Below, one piece after another: positions 46,122-53,933 of a stretch of 64,000 bases of DNA. Under the pieces are notes generated by a model. That model was not told where the DNA came from. It did no database searches and saw only the letters and a list, made by a program, of their open reading frames with translations. This DNA is from Streptosporangium saharense. Lineage in GTDB: Bacteria > Actinomycetota > Actinomycetes > Streptosporangiales > Streptosporangiaceae. The translations under genes were made by a program, and so were the position numbers. Where the stretch lies: positions 1,094,432-1,158,431 of the forward strand of contig NZ_JACHJP010000001.1 of assembly GCF_014203715.1 (NCBI RefSeq), in the 5' to 3' direction. How positions within the stretch are numbered: position 1 is the first letter of the stretch; each line of letters starts with the position of its first letter.

Positions 46122-47219
46122 GTGAAGCGCCTCATCATCGACACCCACGCCAGCTCTTGCTATTTCCGAACCTCGGTCGGAGGAGACGAACGCAAGGCAT
46201 TGGTACAGATCACCGAACGCTGCAACCTGCACTGCGCACACTGCTTCGTCTCCTCGGGCAACTGGGGTGAGCACATGCGCCTGGAGGACCTCGTCGAGAC
46301 CGTCTTCCCTCGGCTGCGCCGCGCCCGGGTCCAGCGCCTGACCCTGACCGGCGGCGAGCCGTTCGTCCACCCGCACATCATGGACATCTGCCGCGCCGTC
46401 GCCGACCTCGGCCTCCCCGTGGGGATCTGCACCAACGCCACCCAGACCAGCCCCGAGCAGATCACCGCCCTGGCCGACCTCGGCAATGTGCACATCAACG
46501 TCAGCTTCGACGGGTTCCGGCCGGAGTCCCACGGCAAGTTCCGTGGCAACACCGCGTCGTTCGAGACCACCTTGGCCACCACCCGTGCCTTCGCCGAGGC
46601 TGGCCTGCTGCAAGGGCTGCTGTCCACGCCCAACGCGCTCACCGACGTGGAGGAGTTCGGCGCACTGTGCGCCTTCGCCGTCGAGGTCGGCGCCGAGTAC
46701 GTGCTGATGAACCCGCTGTCGTCGTTCGGCCGCGGCGTGAAGAGCCAGGGCCGCCTGGCCGCCGACACCGGCAAGATGCGCGCCATCGCCGACGTCACCG
46801 AGCGGTTCCGCCAGGAGGGCATCGACGTCGTCCACATCCGTTTTCCCAACGACGACGGCAAGCCGTTATCCGGGTGTGACGCCGGAAAGCTCATCTACGT
46901 CTTCGCCGACGGCCAGACCGCGGTGTGCCCGTACCTGGTGTTCGCCGCCCGCACCCCGCAGTCGCCCTACCCCGACACTGACTTCCTGGTCGGCAACATC
47001 CTGCACGAGGAGGTCGCCCAAGCCCTGGACGGCTACGACCTGACCGGCACCCTCTCCATGGGCGCCAACCCCACGTGCGGCTCCTGCTCGATGAACAGCG
47101 CCTGCGGCAAGGGATGCCCAGCCGCGCTCATCTCCCGTGGGCAGCGGATCGGCGAGGTGGACACCGAGCAGTGCCCCGCCTCCGACGGCCCCCTGTTGCA
47201 GATCACCCGCCGATCATGA
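46122..47219 (+). CDS. Radical SAM/SPASM enzyme heading a nucleotide-type cassette
   Basis: The 365-residue protein has the radical SAM cluster motif C34-x3-C38-x2-C41 (CNLHCAHC), LTLTGGEPFVHP and a C-terminal SPASM-like region with eight or more cysteines (SGCDAG, AVCPY, PTCGSC, SACGKGC, EQC) for auxiliary clusters. SPASM enzymes mostly modify peptides, but some act on carbohydrates or nucleotide-linked substrates. The GTG at 46122 has AAGGGAG upstream; the stop overlaps the kinase start as ATGA. Its tight coupling to a kinase and a phosphohydrolase points to a phosphorylated small substrate. That is inference. Confidence 0.88.
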   Translation: MKRLIIDTHASSCYFRTSVGGDERKALVQITERCNLHCAHCFVSSGNWGEHMRLEDLVETVFPRLRRARVQRLTLTGGEPFVHPHIMDICRAVADLGLPVGICTNATQTSPEQITALADLGNVHINVSFDGFRPESHGKFRGNTASFETTLATTRAFAEAGLLQGLLSTPNALTDVEEFGALCAFAVEVGAEYVLMNPLSSFGRGVKSQGRLAADTGKMRAIADVTERFRQEGIDVVHIRFPNDDGKPLSGCDAGKLIYVFADGQTAVCPYLVFAARTPQSPYPDTDFLVGNILHEEVAQALDGYDLTGTLSMGANPTCGSCSMNSACGKGCPAALISRGQRIGEVDTEQCPASDGPLLQITRRS

Positions 47220-47818
47220 GCGGCGGCCTGTTTGTCGCGGTGGAAGGACCGAATGGCGTCGGTAAGACCACCGCCGTCGCACGCCTGGCCGACAGGCTCC
47301 GCGCGAACGGCCGGGCCGTTCACGTGACCACCGAGCCGTCCGACACGCCCCTGGGACGGCTGATCCGCACCAGCGAGGGCTCATTGACCGGCCGGGCCTT
47401 GGCCCTGGCGGTGGCCGCCGACCGATACGCCCATCTGGAGGCGGAGATCCTCCCCGCGCTCGCAGCCCGGAAGGTCGTGATCAGCGACCGCTACGTGCAG
47501 TCCTCCCTGGTGCTTCAGCGCCTCGACGGCCTGCCGCTGAGAGAGATCTGGCAACACAATGCCCACGTGCCCCCCGCGTCCCTATCCTTCTACCTGCACC
47601 ACACCCCCGAAGTGCTACGGCAGCGGCTGGAACAGCGCTCCAGGCGGTCACGCCTGGAGCGTGTCGGCTCGCCTCGGCGAGAGCTCGACCTGTACGACGA
47701 CGCGTTCGCCTTCCTGGCTGCCCGCGGCTGGCGTCAGGCTCGCATCGACTGCCGTGATCTGGACCCGGACGGCGTGGTGACGCAGCTCCTCCAGCACCTG
47801 GAGCAGCTCGAACCATGA
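47216..47818 (+). CDS. Thymidylate kinase-like P-loop kinase
   Basis: The 200-residue protein matches dTMP kinases: P-loop GPNGVGKT (residues 11-18), TEPSDTPLG, the DR(Y/H)-type motif SDRYVQSSLVLQ and a lid-like arginine-rich segment (RSRRSRLER). Canonical tmk normally lies with holB; this copy is in a specialised operon, so it probably phosphorylates the product or substrate of the radical SAM enzyme. It overlaps both neighbours by ATGA. Nucleotide specificity is not readable from sequence. Confidence 0.88.
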   Translation: MSGGLFVAVEGPNGVGKTTAVARLADRLRANGRAVHVTTEPSDTPLGRLIRTSEGSLTGRALALAVAADRYAHLEAEILPALAARKVVISDRYVQSSLVLQRLDGLPLREIWQHNAHVPPASLSFYLHHTPEVLRQRLEQRSRRSRLERVGSPRRELDLYDDAFAFLAARGWRQARIDCRDLDPDGVVTQLLQHLEQLEP

Positions 47819-48636
47819 GACGAAATGAGGTGAGCCGGATGGTCACAGCGCTGACCGTCAACATCGGGGCCGCATCCCGGGAGCGCGCCGAGCTGCTGCT
47901 GCGCTGGCTCACCTCCCGTCCCGAGGACGTGTTCCTGCTGACCGAGACCAGCGCGGGCACCGGCACCGCCTACCTGCTGGACCGGTTTCGCCGCGCTGGC
48001 TACGCCGTCGTCAAGACGCCCGACGAGGGCGAGCGAGGGGCGGCGCTGGTCAGCCGGATTCCCCTGGCCGAAGACCCCTTCCTGCTGTCTGAGGTGAGCA
48101 TCCCCGGCCGGGTCGCCGCTGCGGTCCTCGACACGACCCCGCGAACGCGGTGGCTCAGCGTCTACGTACCAAGCCGGGACCGCAGCGCCGACAAGACCAC
48201 CCGCAAGGAGCTGTTCATCGCCTCCCTGCTCAAGGCGCTGCACGAGCTGCCTGCCGAGCAGCGCGGCCACCTGGTGATCGGCGGCGACTACAACGTGATC
48301 GCCGCAGACCACTCCCCCCTCCATCCAGGGTTCCTGCCGTTCGAGTTCGGCCTGCTGGGCACGCTGCGCGCCCAGGGATTCGTCAACGCCTACGAGCACT
48401 GCTCACCTGGGACGCAGCCCTACAGTTGGATCGGCCGCACGGGTGCGGGTTACTGCTACGACTACTTCCACGTGGGCGCGGCCCTGACCGACCGCATCGG
48501 CGGCTGCGCCTACCTGCACGAGACCCGCGAACTGGGCCTGACCGACCACGCCGCGGTACGGCTGAACTTGGCTCTCGACGCCGTCCGCCTGCCGTACGAA
48601 GATCTCGCCGAGCCGGACGAGATCGCGCTGTTCTAA
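47815..48636 (+). CDS. Endonuclease/exonuclease/phosphatase (EEP) fold protein
   Basis: The 273-residue protein has the EEP catalytic elements: an N-terminal TVNIG strand (Asn), LLTETSAGTG (Glu), VIGGDYNV (Asp and Asn), YCYDYFHVG and the terminal LTDHAAVRL (Asp-His). EEP enzymes are Mg-dependent phosphodiesterases or phosphatases for nucleic acids, nucleotides or lipids. The start overlaps the kinase stop as ATGA. Its stop overlaps that of the convergent CYTH gene by four bases. It probably hydrolyses a phosphoester in the same pathway. Confidence 0.85.
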   Translation: MRRNEVSRMVTALTVNIGAASRERAELLLRWLTSRPEDVFLLTETSAGTGTAYLLDRFRRAGYAVVKTPDEGERGAALVSRIPLAEDPFLLSEVSIPGRVAAAVLDTTPRTRWLSVYVPSRDRSADKTTRKELFIASLLKALHELPAEQRGHLVIGGDYNVIAADHSPLHPGFLPFEFGLLGTLRAQGFVNAYEHCSPGTQPYSWIGRTGAGYCYDYFHVGAALTDRIGGCAYLHETRELGLTDHAAVRLNLALDAVRLPYEDLAEPDEIALF

Positions 48637-49178
48637 GCCGGTGCCAGCGCAGCGCGCACCAGCGAATCGTAGGTGTCCCTCGTGCGTTCCAGTTCGACGC
48701 CGAGCGATCGGGCGAAGGCGTCCAGCTCGTCCTGCACGGCGGTGCCGGGCTCCTGGGCGCTCACGGTGCGTTCGAACTCGACGAACACGCCCGCGTGCTC
48801 GACCTCGTCCACGCAGATCGCCACTCTGTCGAGGGTCGCGGTCCTGCGGGTCTTCACGATGCGGACGGTGGGGTGGAAGCCCATCGCGACGATGGCGTGG
48901 TGCATCTGCTCGCGGTCGGTGATCTCGGTCTCGTGCTCAAGGCAGGCCATCGCGTTGTCCAGCGGCCGTTTGATCGTGAACAGGTGCCGTCCCTGCTGGG
49001 TGCGAAGCCGGGCGAACGTCACGCCGATCTTGCTCTGTTCGTAGGTCCAGCCGTCCTCTGCGTACGCCTGGTCGTCCTGCCGCGCGGGAGACGAAAGGAC
49101 CGCTCCGCGCCGGGCCAACGCCTCTTCCAGGGCCGCGAGGTCACGCACCCGGTACTTGACCTCGATCTCCTGCGCCAC
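48633..49178 (-). CDS. CYTH-domain protein (class IV adenylate cyclase/triphosphatase-like)
   Basis: The 181-residue protein carries the CYTH signature E4-x-E6-x-K8 (EIEVKYR), then FTIKRP, EHETEITD and DEVEHAGVFVEFER, with the alternating acidic and basic residues that line the tunnel. Relatives are CyaB-type adenylate cyclases, thiamine-triphosphatases or inorganic triphosphatases. Most bacterial CYTH proteins hydrolyse triphosphates. It is on the opposite strand to the radical SAM operon but overlaps its end and is likely functionally tied to it. Confidence 0.88.
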   Translation of the reverse strand: MAQEIEVKYRVRDLAALEEALARRGAVLSSPARQDDQAYAEDGWTYEQSKIGVTFARLRTQQGRHLFTIKRPLDNAMACLEHETEITDREQMHHAIVAMGFHPTVRIVKTRRTATLDRVAICVDEVEHAGVFVEFERTVSAQEPGTAVQDELDAFARSLGVELERTRDTYDSLVRAALAPA

Positions 49179-49368
49179 ATCTGCCTCCCTGGTCTCTGCT
49201 GGGACGCGGGGAGCCTACCGAGAGCGTAGGCGACCTGATGTGAGATTCGGGCTGATGCGAGAGCTGAATCCCCCGGCATAGCTCGTCAGTCTCCATGGCC
49301 TTCAGCGGCCACATCCTCGGAATATCGTCGCGGGCGTCATACCCGCCTCTGGAAAGGGTTTTGCTTCC

Positions 49369-49857
49369 ATGACGACGCAGCGCCAGCAGGTCACCGTGGA
49401 TGTTCATGTGATTCTCGAACGCGACGGCAACATCCTGCTGACCCTTAGGAGGGGAACCGGGTACGCCGACGGGCTGTACTGTCTGCCCTCCGGTCACCTT
49501 GACCCAGGAGAGACCGTCATCGACTGCGCGGTCCGCGAGGCCCGCGAGGAGGTCGGCGTCACCATCGACCCCGGCTATCTGCGGCCCGCCACCGTGGTCC
49601 ACCACCTGTCTCCCGAAGGTCGGCCAAGGGTCGGGTTCTTCTTCGTCGCAGATACTTGGGACGGCGAGGTGGTCAACGCCGAACCGGACAAGTGCGCCAA
49701 GGTCGAGTGGGTGCCCGTTGACCTCCTGCCGGACAACACCGTGCCGTACACCGTCGCCGGAGTCGGCTTCTACCGAACTGGCACCGGCATCGGCGTGCAC
49801 GGCTGGCCCGACTTCCGCCCCGGTGCCAAGCTCACGCCACAAGAGAATCCGGCCTGA
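49369..49857 (+). CDS. NUDIX hydrolase
   Basis: The 162-residue protein has a full NUDIX box, G-x5-E-x7-REAREEVGV (GHLDPGETVIDCAVREAREE...), after an N-terminal strand VDVHVILERDGNILLTLRRG. NUDIX enzymes cleave nucleoside diphosphates linked to another group. The ATG at 49369 is preceded by GGAAAGGG about 14 bases upstream. It follows the CYTH gene divergently by 190 bases. It probably completes a set of nucleotide-handling hydrolases. Confidence 0.92.
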   Translation: MTTQRQQVTVDVHVILERDGNILLTLRRGTGYADGLYCLPSGHLDPGETVIDCAVREAREEVGVTIDPGYLRPATVVHHLSPEGRPRVGFFFVADTWDGEVVNAEPDKCAKVEWVPVDLLPDNTVPYTVAGVGFYRTGTGIGVHGWPDFRPGAKLTPQENPA

Positions 49858-49916
49858 ACGCGTCGTCGCGTGGATGAAGGGTTTGGGGTACCGGTGCCGT
49901 GCGTGAGGAGTGTCCG

Positions 49917-50004
49917 GCTTGGGCGCGTCGGTGAGCTGGACTGAGGAGTGACGGAGCGCAGCGGAGGAGCGACGAGGGAAGTCACCGACTTCGGGCGCCC
50001 AAGC
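49917..50004. repeat. Large inverted-repeat element of 88 bp
   Basis: The arms GCTTGGGCG(C)GTCGGTGA (49917-49934) pair with TCACCGAC (49982-49989) and CGCCCAAGC (49996-50004), with a six-base bulge TTCGGG. The loop contains GAGTGACGGAGCGCAGCGGA and GGAGCGACGAG, a purine-rich motif that I recognise as recurring in actinobacterial intergenic DNA. It could be a REP/MITE-like element. Confidence 0.6.
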
Positions 50005-50007
50005 CCG

Positions 50008-50026
50008 CGCCGCCGAAGGCGGCGCA
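50008..50026 (-). terminator. Terminator of the minus-strand PspC operon
   Basis: An 8-bp perfect stem, GCGCCGCC-GAA-GGCGGCGC, lies just after the stop of the 50028-50231 gene. Confidence 0.7.
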
Positions 50027-50027
50027 A

Positions 50028-50231
50028 TTAACGCAGCGCCCGAGCCAGGATGGCCGCCAGACCCGCCAGGCCGAGGCCGCCGAGGATCACGGGGAGCATT
50101 ACCAAAGGTTCCAGGGCTGGGATGGCGATGAAGAGGATGCCGGTGACGATGAACAGGAGGCCGGTGAGGAGGGCCATCCAGTCCGTTCGGTGCACCCGGC
50201 GGCGCACCGCGGGCTCGTTGTCAGGCCGCAC
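50028..50231 (-). CDS. Small membrane protein with two transmembrane segments
   Basis: The 67-residue protein has a basic N-terminus (MRPDNEPAVRRRVHRTDW) and two hydrophobic segments (about 19-37 and 42-63). Its start overlaps the end of the PspC gene by 11 bases, so they are translationally coupled. It is probably an accessory to the envelope stress system. No family name can be given. Confidence 0.75.
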   Translation of the reverse strand: MRPDNEPAVRRRVHRTDWMALLTGLLFIVTGILFIAIPALEPLVMLPVILGGLGLAGLAAILARALR

Positions 50232-51897
50232 GCCGTACCTCCACGTCTCCGATGCCCGCCTTGATGTTCAGCACGATGGTCGGCGCGTCGCCCTTGGGCT
50301 GGACCTCGGGCTCCAGGATCTTCTTGTGGTGGACGTCGGCGCCGCCCTCGACCAGGTGGTCGATCTTGACGTCTCCGATCTTGGTGTACGCGTCGATCTC
50401 GGCCCTGGCCGTCGGGGGGAGGATCACCTCCAGCTGGCCCACGGAGATGGAGGCGTCGAAGACGGTCCGTGATCCGGGGGTCAGGGGCAGTTCGCTCAGG
50501 TCGAGGGTGCCCTCGCCGATCCCCACCGCGTAGGTTCTGGACGCGTCGGCCAGGCTGGTCGGCTCCCAGTGGTAGGTGCCGAACTTCCTCGGCATGCCGG
50601 TGAGCGTCGATCCGGCCACGAGGGCGAGCGCGATGATGGTGCCCATCGCGACCAGGGCCGTGCCCCTGCCGTACCAGGCGGCGACCAGCAGACCGGCGCC
50701 GATGGTGATGAGCATCGCGCCACCGACGGCGGTCATGTTCACGGATCCGGACGGGGACTGGACCGCCACGATGATTCCTCCGACGATCAAGGCCAGGAAC
50801 ACGGTGATGAGCCCGACGAACGTTCTCGGACGCCTGGGCCTTGCCGTCTTCTGCGGCGGCAGGCTGGATCCGGGCAGGTCGTAGGGGGAGTAGGGCTGCT
50901 GCCGCCTGCTGGGGTCCAGCGGGCGGTAGGGGCCGTAGGGGGAGAACGGCTCCCCCGAGGAGTCGAAGGGCATCCGCGTCGCGGTGTACGGCGGGCGGGA
51001 GGCCGCCTGGGCGGTCTGGGAGGGGTCATACGGGGTGGAAGACGCACCGACGGTCGTCTCGTCCCGGACGGGGATGGTCGGCTCCTGTATGCGCGTCTCG
51101 TCCCGCATAGGGCCCTGTGCGTACGGCTGGGCCGCCGAGGGCGTCTCGTCCGGCACGGAGTGCGTGTACGGCTGGGCCGGGGCGGGCGCTTCGGGCGCCG
51201 GGGGTGCCGCAGGGGCCGCAGAGGCCTCAGGGGCGGCCGGGCGCTCCTGGTAAGAGTGGTGCGGCTGCGCCTCGGAGGCGTGGGGCACGGTCTCCCGCGG
51301 CTGGCCGTACGGGCCGCCGGTGGGGTCGTACGGTTCGCGGGCCGGGTCGTACGGTGCCCCGGGGGGAAACGGCGGGAAGGGAGGAGGGGGCGGGGGGCGG
51401 AAGGTGCGGCGCACGCGGAGCCGTTCCGGCAGGGAACGGGCGACGGCGAGCAGGTCGACGCCGCGCGAGTGGGCGGTGAGCAGCGCGATGGCGAACAGCG
51501 TGCCGACCACGACGGTGCCGGTGCCGATGCCGTCGGAGGACAGGTTGATGATCAGGCCGATGGCGAAGACGCCGGTCAGCAGGGCGAGGACGGTCTCTCC
51601 GTCGAAGTCGCGCCTGGTCCACTGCTCCATGTAGCCGGGGCCGCCGTTGGTCTCCCGCATGAGCAGGAACGCCGCGATGTAGAGCATGACGCCGATTCCC
51701 GACCCCAGCACCAGTACGGCGAAGCCCACCCGGAACAGCACCGGATCGACCCCGGTGTAGCGGCCGAGTCCCGCGCAGACGCCGGTGAGCATCCGGCCCT
51801 CCTCCGCGCGCCCGAGTGCTCTGGGCTGCTGGGGAGGGGGAGGTGGCGAGTCGGGCGGGGGGCTCGCCTGCTCCTGGGCGTTCCCGGTGTCGTTCAT
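50221..51897 (-). CDS. PspC-domain membrane protein with LiaF-like C-terminus
   Basis: The 558-residue protein has a Pro-rich start, a PspC domain (about residues 33-82; MLTGVCAGLGRYTGVDPVLF), three or four membrane segments, a long Pro/Tyr-rich disordered linker (about 190-380), two or three more membrane segments and a C-terminal beta domain (LEVILPPTARAEIDAYTKIG) like the LiaF/cell-wall-active-antibiotic response domain. In Firmicutes LiaF inhibits LiaS. It is divergent from a PspC-containing kinase, which fits a LiaFSR-like system. The ATG at 51897 starts the gene. Confidence 0.87.
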   Translation of the reverse strand: MNDTGNAQEQASPPPDSPPPPPQQPRALGRAEEGRMLTGVCAGLGRYTGVDPVLFRVGFAVLVLGSGIGVMLYIAAFLLMRETNGGPGYMEQWTRRDFDGETVLALLTGVFAIGLIINLSSDGIGTGTVVVGTLFAIALLTAHSRGVDLLAVARSLPERLRVRRTFRPPPPPPFPPFPPGAPYDPAREPYDPTGGPYGQPRETVPHASEAQPHHSYQERPAAPEASAAPAAPPAPEAPAPAQPYTHSVPDETPSAAQPYAQGPMRDETRIQEPTIPVRDETTVGASSTPYDPSQTAQAASRPPYTATRMPFDSSGEPFSPYGPYRPLDPSRRQQPYSPYDLPGSSLPPQKTARPRRPRTFVGLITVFLALIVGGIIVAVQSPSGSVNMTAVGGAMLITIGAGLLVAAWYGRGTALVAMGTIIALALVAGSTLTGMPRKFGTYHWEPTSLADASRTYAVGIGEGTLDLSELPLTPGSRTVFDASISVGQLEVILPPTARAEIDAYTKIGDVKIDHLVEGGADVHHKKILEPEVQPKGDAPTIVLNIKAGIGDVEVRRAA

Positions 51898-52039
51898 GTC
51901 TCCATCGTGGCCTGGTCGGGGGGATGGTCGCATCCGGGAGACCCCTGAGTCGTCCCCGACCACGAAGGCTCTCCTCAGGGTCCCGTCAGGGGAACGCCGG
52001 ATGCGGAGACACCGTCCGACGTGTGACGATGCTGGTGAT

Positions 52040-53254
52040 ATGGCTGACAGAACGATGATTCGCGACGCGGCTCCCGCGACCTCGGAGGAAACCGCCTCCC
52101 CCCGGCTGATGCGGCCGGTCGAGGGGCGCCTTTTCGCGGGTGTCGCCCAGGGGGCCGCCACCCAGCTCGGGCTCGACCCGGTGGTGCTGCGGCTGGCGTT
52201 CGTGCTGCTCACGGTCCTGGACGGGATCGGCGCCGTGGCGTACGCGGCGCTGTGGATGTTCACGCCGCGCGAGCTGTACGAGGGCAGGGAGCCCGCACGG
52301 GACTGGAGCCAGCTCGCCGCCTACGGCGCGATCGGCCTGGCGCTGCTGGCCCTCGGCTGGCTGACCGGAGCCTCCTCGGGAGGGATCGGCGCGTGGCCGA
52401 TCGCGGTCGGCGGCATCGGCTCGCTGATCCTGTGGCAGCAGGCCGACCCCGACCGGCGGCAGCGCTGGATGTCCACCACGGTCGGGCAGGTGCGCCAGAA
52501 CCGGGTCCGCACGTTCGTCGGCCTCGGGCTCGTGGTCGTCGGCGCGATCGGCTTCCTGGCGGCGACCAACGAGCTGGGCAACGCCCGTCCCGGCATCATG
52601 TTCACGCTGGTGGTCGTCGGCGGGGTGGGGCTCATCGCGGCGCCCTGGCTCGCGGCCATGTGGAAGGAACTTCAGAAGGAGCGGCGTGAGCGCATCCGGC
52701 AGGAGGAACGGGCCGAGTTCGCCGCGCACGTGCACGACTCCGTCCTGCACACGCTGACGCTGATCCAGCGCAACGCGCACGACTCGCGCGAGGTGATGCG
52801 GCTGGCCCGCTCCCAGGAGCGTGAGCTGCGCAACTGGCTCTACCAGCCCAAGCAGGACGCGGACGCCTCGGTGGCCGCCGCCGTACGGCGGGTGGCGGCC
52901 GAGGAGGAGGACGCGCACGGCGTGCCCATCGAGGTCGTCTGCGTCGGCGACTGCCCGCTGACCCCGGAGCTGTCGGCGATGATGCAGGCGGCCAGGCAGG
53001 CTATGGTCAACGCCGCGAAGTACTCTGGCTCACCGGTCGTCTCCGTCTACGCCGAGGCGGAGCCGGAGGAGGTCACCGTCTTCGTCCGCGACCGGGGCGT
53101 CGGCTTCGACATGAAGGACGTCCCTGAGGACCGGATGGGCATCCGCCAGTCGATCATCGGCAGGATGGAGCGCCACGGCGGCAGCGCCCGGGTCAGGACG
53201 GAGCCGGGCGAGGGTACGGAAGTGATGCTGACCATGAAACTGGAGAAGGTGTGA
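52040..53254 (+). CDS. PspC-domain sensor histidine kinase (LiaS-like)
   Basis: The 404-residue kinase begins with its own PspC domain (about residues 18-75; LFAGVAQGAATQLGLDPVVL), has four membrane segments, a HisKA_3-like helix with the phospho-acceptor His in AAHVHDSVLHTLTLIQ, and a HATPase domain (ARQAMVNAAKYSG, RDRGVGFDM). The fused PspC domain suggests that the kinase itself senses membrane or envelope stress, or binds the divergent PspC protein. It overlaps the regulator gene by GTGA. Confidence 0.92.
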   Translation: MADRTMIRDAAPATSEETASPRLMRPVEGRLFAGVAQGAATQLGLDPVVLRLAFVLLTVLDGIGAVAYAALWMFTPRELYEGREPARDWSQLAAYGAIGLALLALGWLTGASSGGIGAWPIAVGGIGSLILWQQADPDRRQRWMSTTVGQVRQNRVRTFVGLGLVVVGAIGFLAATNELGNARPGIMFTLVVVGGVGLIAAPWLAAMWKELQKERRERIRQEERAEFAAHVHDSVLHTLTLIQRNAHDSREVMRLARSQERELRNWLYQPKQDADASVAAAVRRVAAEEEDAHGVPIEVVCVGDCPLTPELSAMMQAARQAMVNAAKYSGSPVVSVYAEAEPEEVTVFVRDRGVGFDMKDVPEDRMGIRQSIIGRMERHGGSARVRTEPGEGTEVMLTMKLEKV

Positions 53255-53895
53255 CCGTGAGCGCCGTCAGGGTTCTGATCGTGGACGACCACCGGCTTTT
53301 CCGCTCCGGCGTCCGCGCCGAGCTGGGCGACTCGGTCGAGGTGATCGGCGAGGCCGAGGACGTGGACTCGGCGGTCAAGGCCATCGCCGAGCTGCAGCCC
53401 GACGTGGTGCTGCTGGATGTGCACATGCCGGGCGGCGGGGGCCAGGAGGTGCTGCGCCGGGTGCTCGGATCGGGCTCGCCGGTGCGTTTCCTCGCCCTGT
53501 CGGTCTCCGACGCGGCCGAGGACGTCATCGGGGTGATCCGGGGCGGCGCCAGGGGCTACGTGACCAAGACCATCAGCGGGCGTGAGCTGACCGACGCGAT
53601 CCGCAGGGTCGCCGAGGGCGACGCGGTCTTCTCCCCGAGGCTCGCGGGTTTCGTGCTGGACGCCTTCGCCTCCAGCGAGGCCCCGCCGATCGACCCCGAG
53701 CTCGACTCGCTGACCCAGCGGGAGCGCGAGGTGCTGCGGCTGATCGCCAGGGGCTACGCCTACAAGGAGATCGCCAAGGAGCTGTTCATCTCGGTCAAGA
53801 CGGTCGAGACGCACGTTTCCTCGGTCCTGCGCAAGCTTCAGCTCTCCAACAGGCACGAACTCTCACGCTGGGCGACCGCGCGTCGTTTGGTGTGA
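53251..53895 (+). CDS. LuxR-type response regulator (LiaR-like)
   Basis: The 214-residue regulator has a receiver domain (IVDDHRLFRSGV; phospho-acceptor Asp in VVLLDVHMPGG; Lys in VTKTI) and a LuxR helix-turn-helix (LTQREREVLRLIARGYAYKE, SVKTVETHVSSVLRKL). It starts at the GTG at 53251 that overlaps the kinase stop. It probably activates both its own operon and the divergent PspC gene. Confidence 0.93.
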   Translation: MTVSAVRVLIVDDHRLFRSGVRAELGDSVEVIGEAEDVDSAVKAIAELQPDVVLLDVHMPGGGGQEVLRRVLGSGSPVRFLALSVSDAAEDVIGVIRGGARGYVTKTISGRELTDAIRRVAEGDAVFSPRLAGFVLDAFASSEAPPIDPELDSLTQREREVLRLIARGYAYKEIAKELFISVKTVETHVSSVLRKLQLSNRHELSRWATARRLV

Positions 53896-53933
53896 TCTGT
53901 ACTATATGTAACTTATGTGCGACTCTGCGATGT

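Noticed and set aside
46122..47818. A viperin-type antiviral pair (radical SAM plus nucleotide kinase)
   Set aside because: The C-x3-C-x2-C spacing alone is not diagnostic, but the multi-cysteine SPASM tail and the lack of viperin's conserved blocks argue against it; only the gene pairing is similar.
34000..49900. Prophage or integrative conjugative element
   Set aside because: Despite small genes, XRE and BldC-like regulators, I see no integrase, replication or transfer gene, no tRNA and no attachment-site repeats at the borders.
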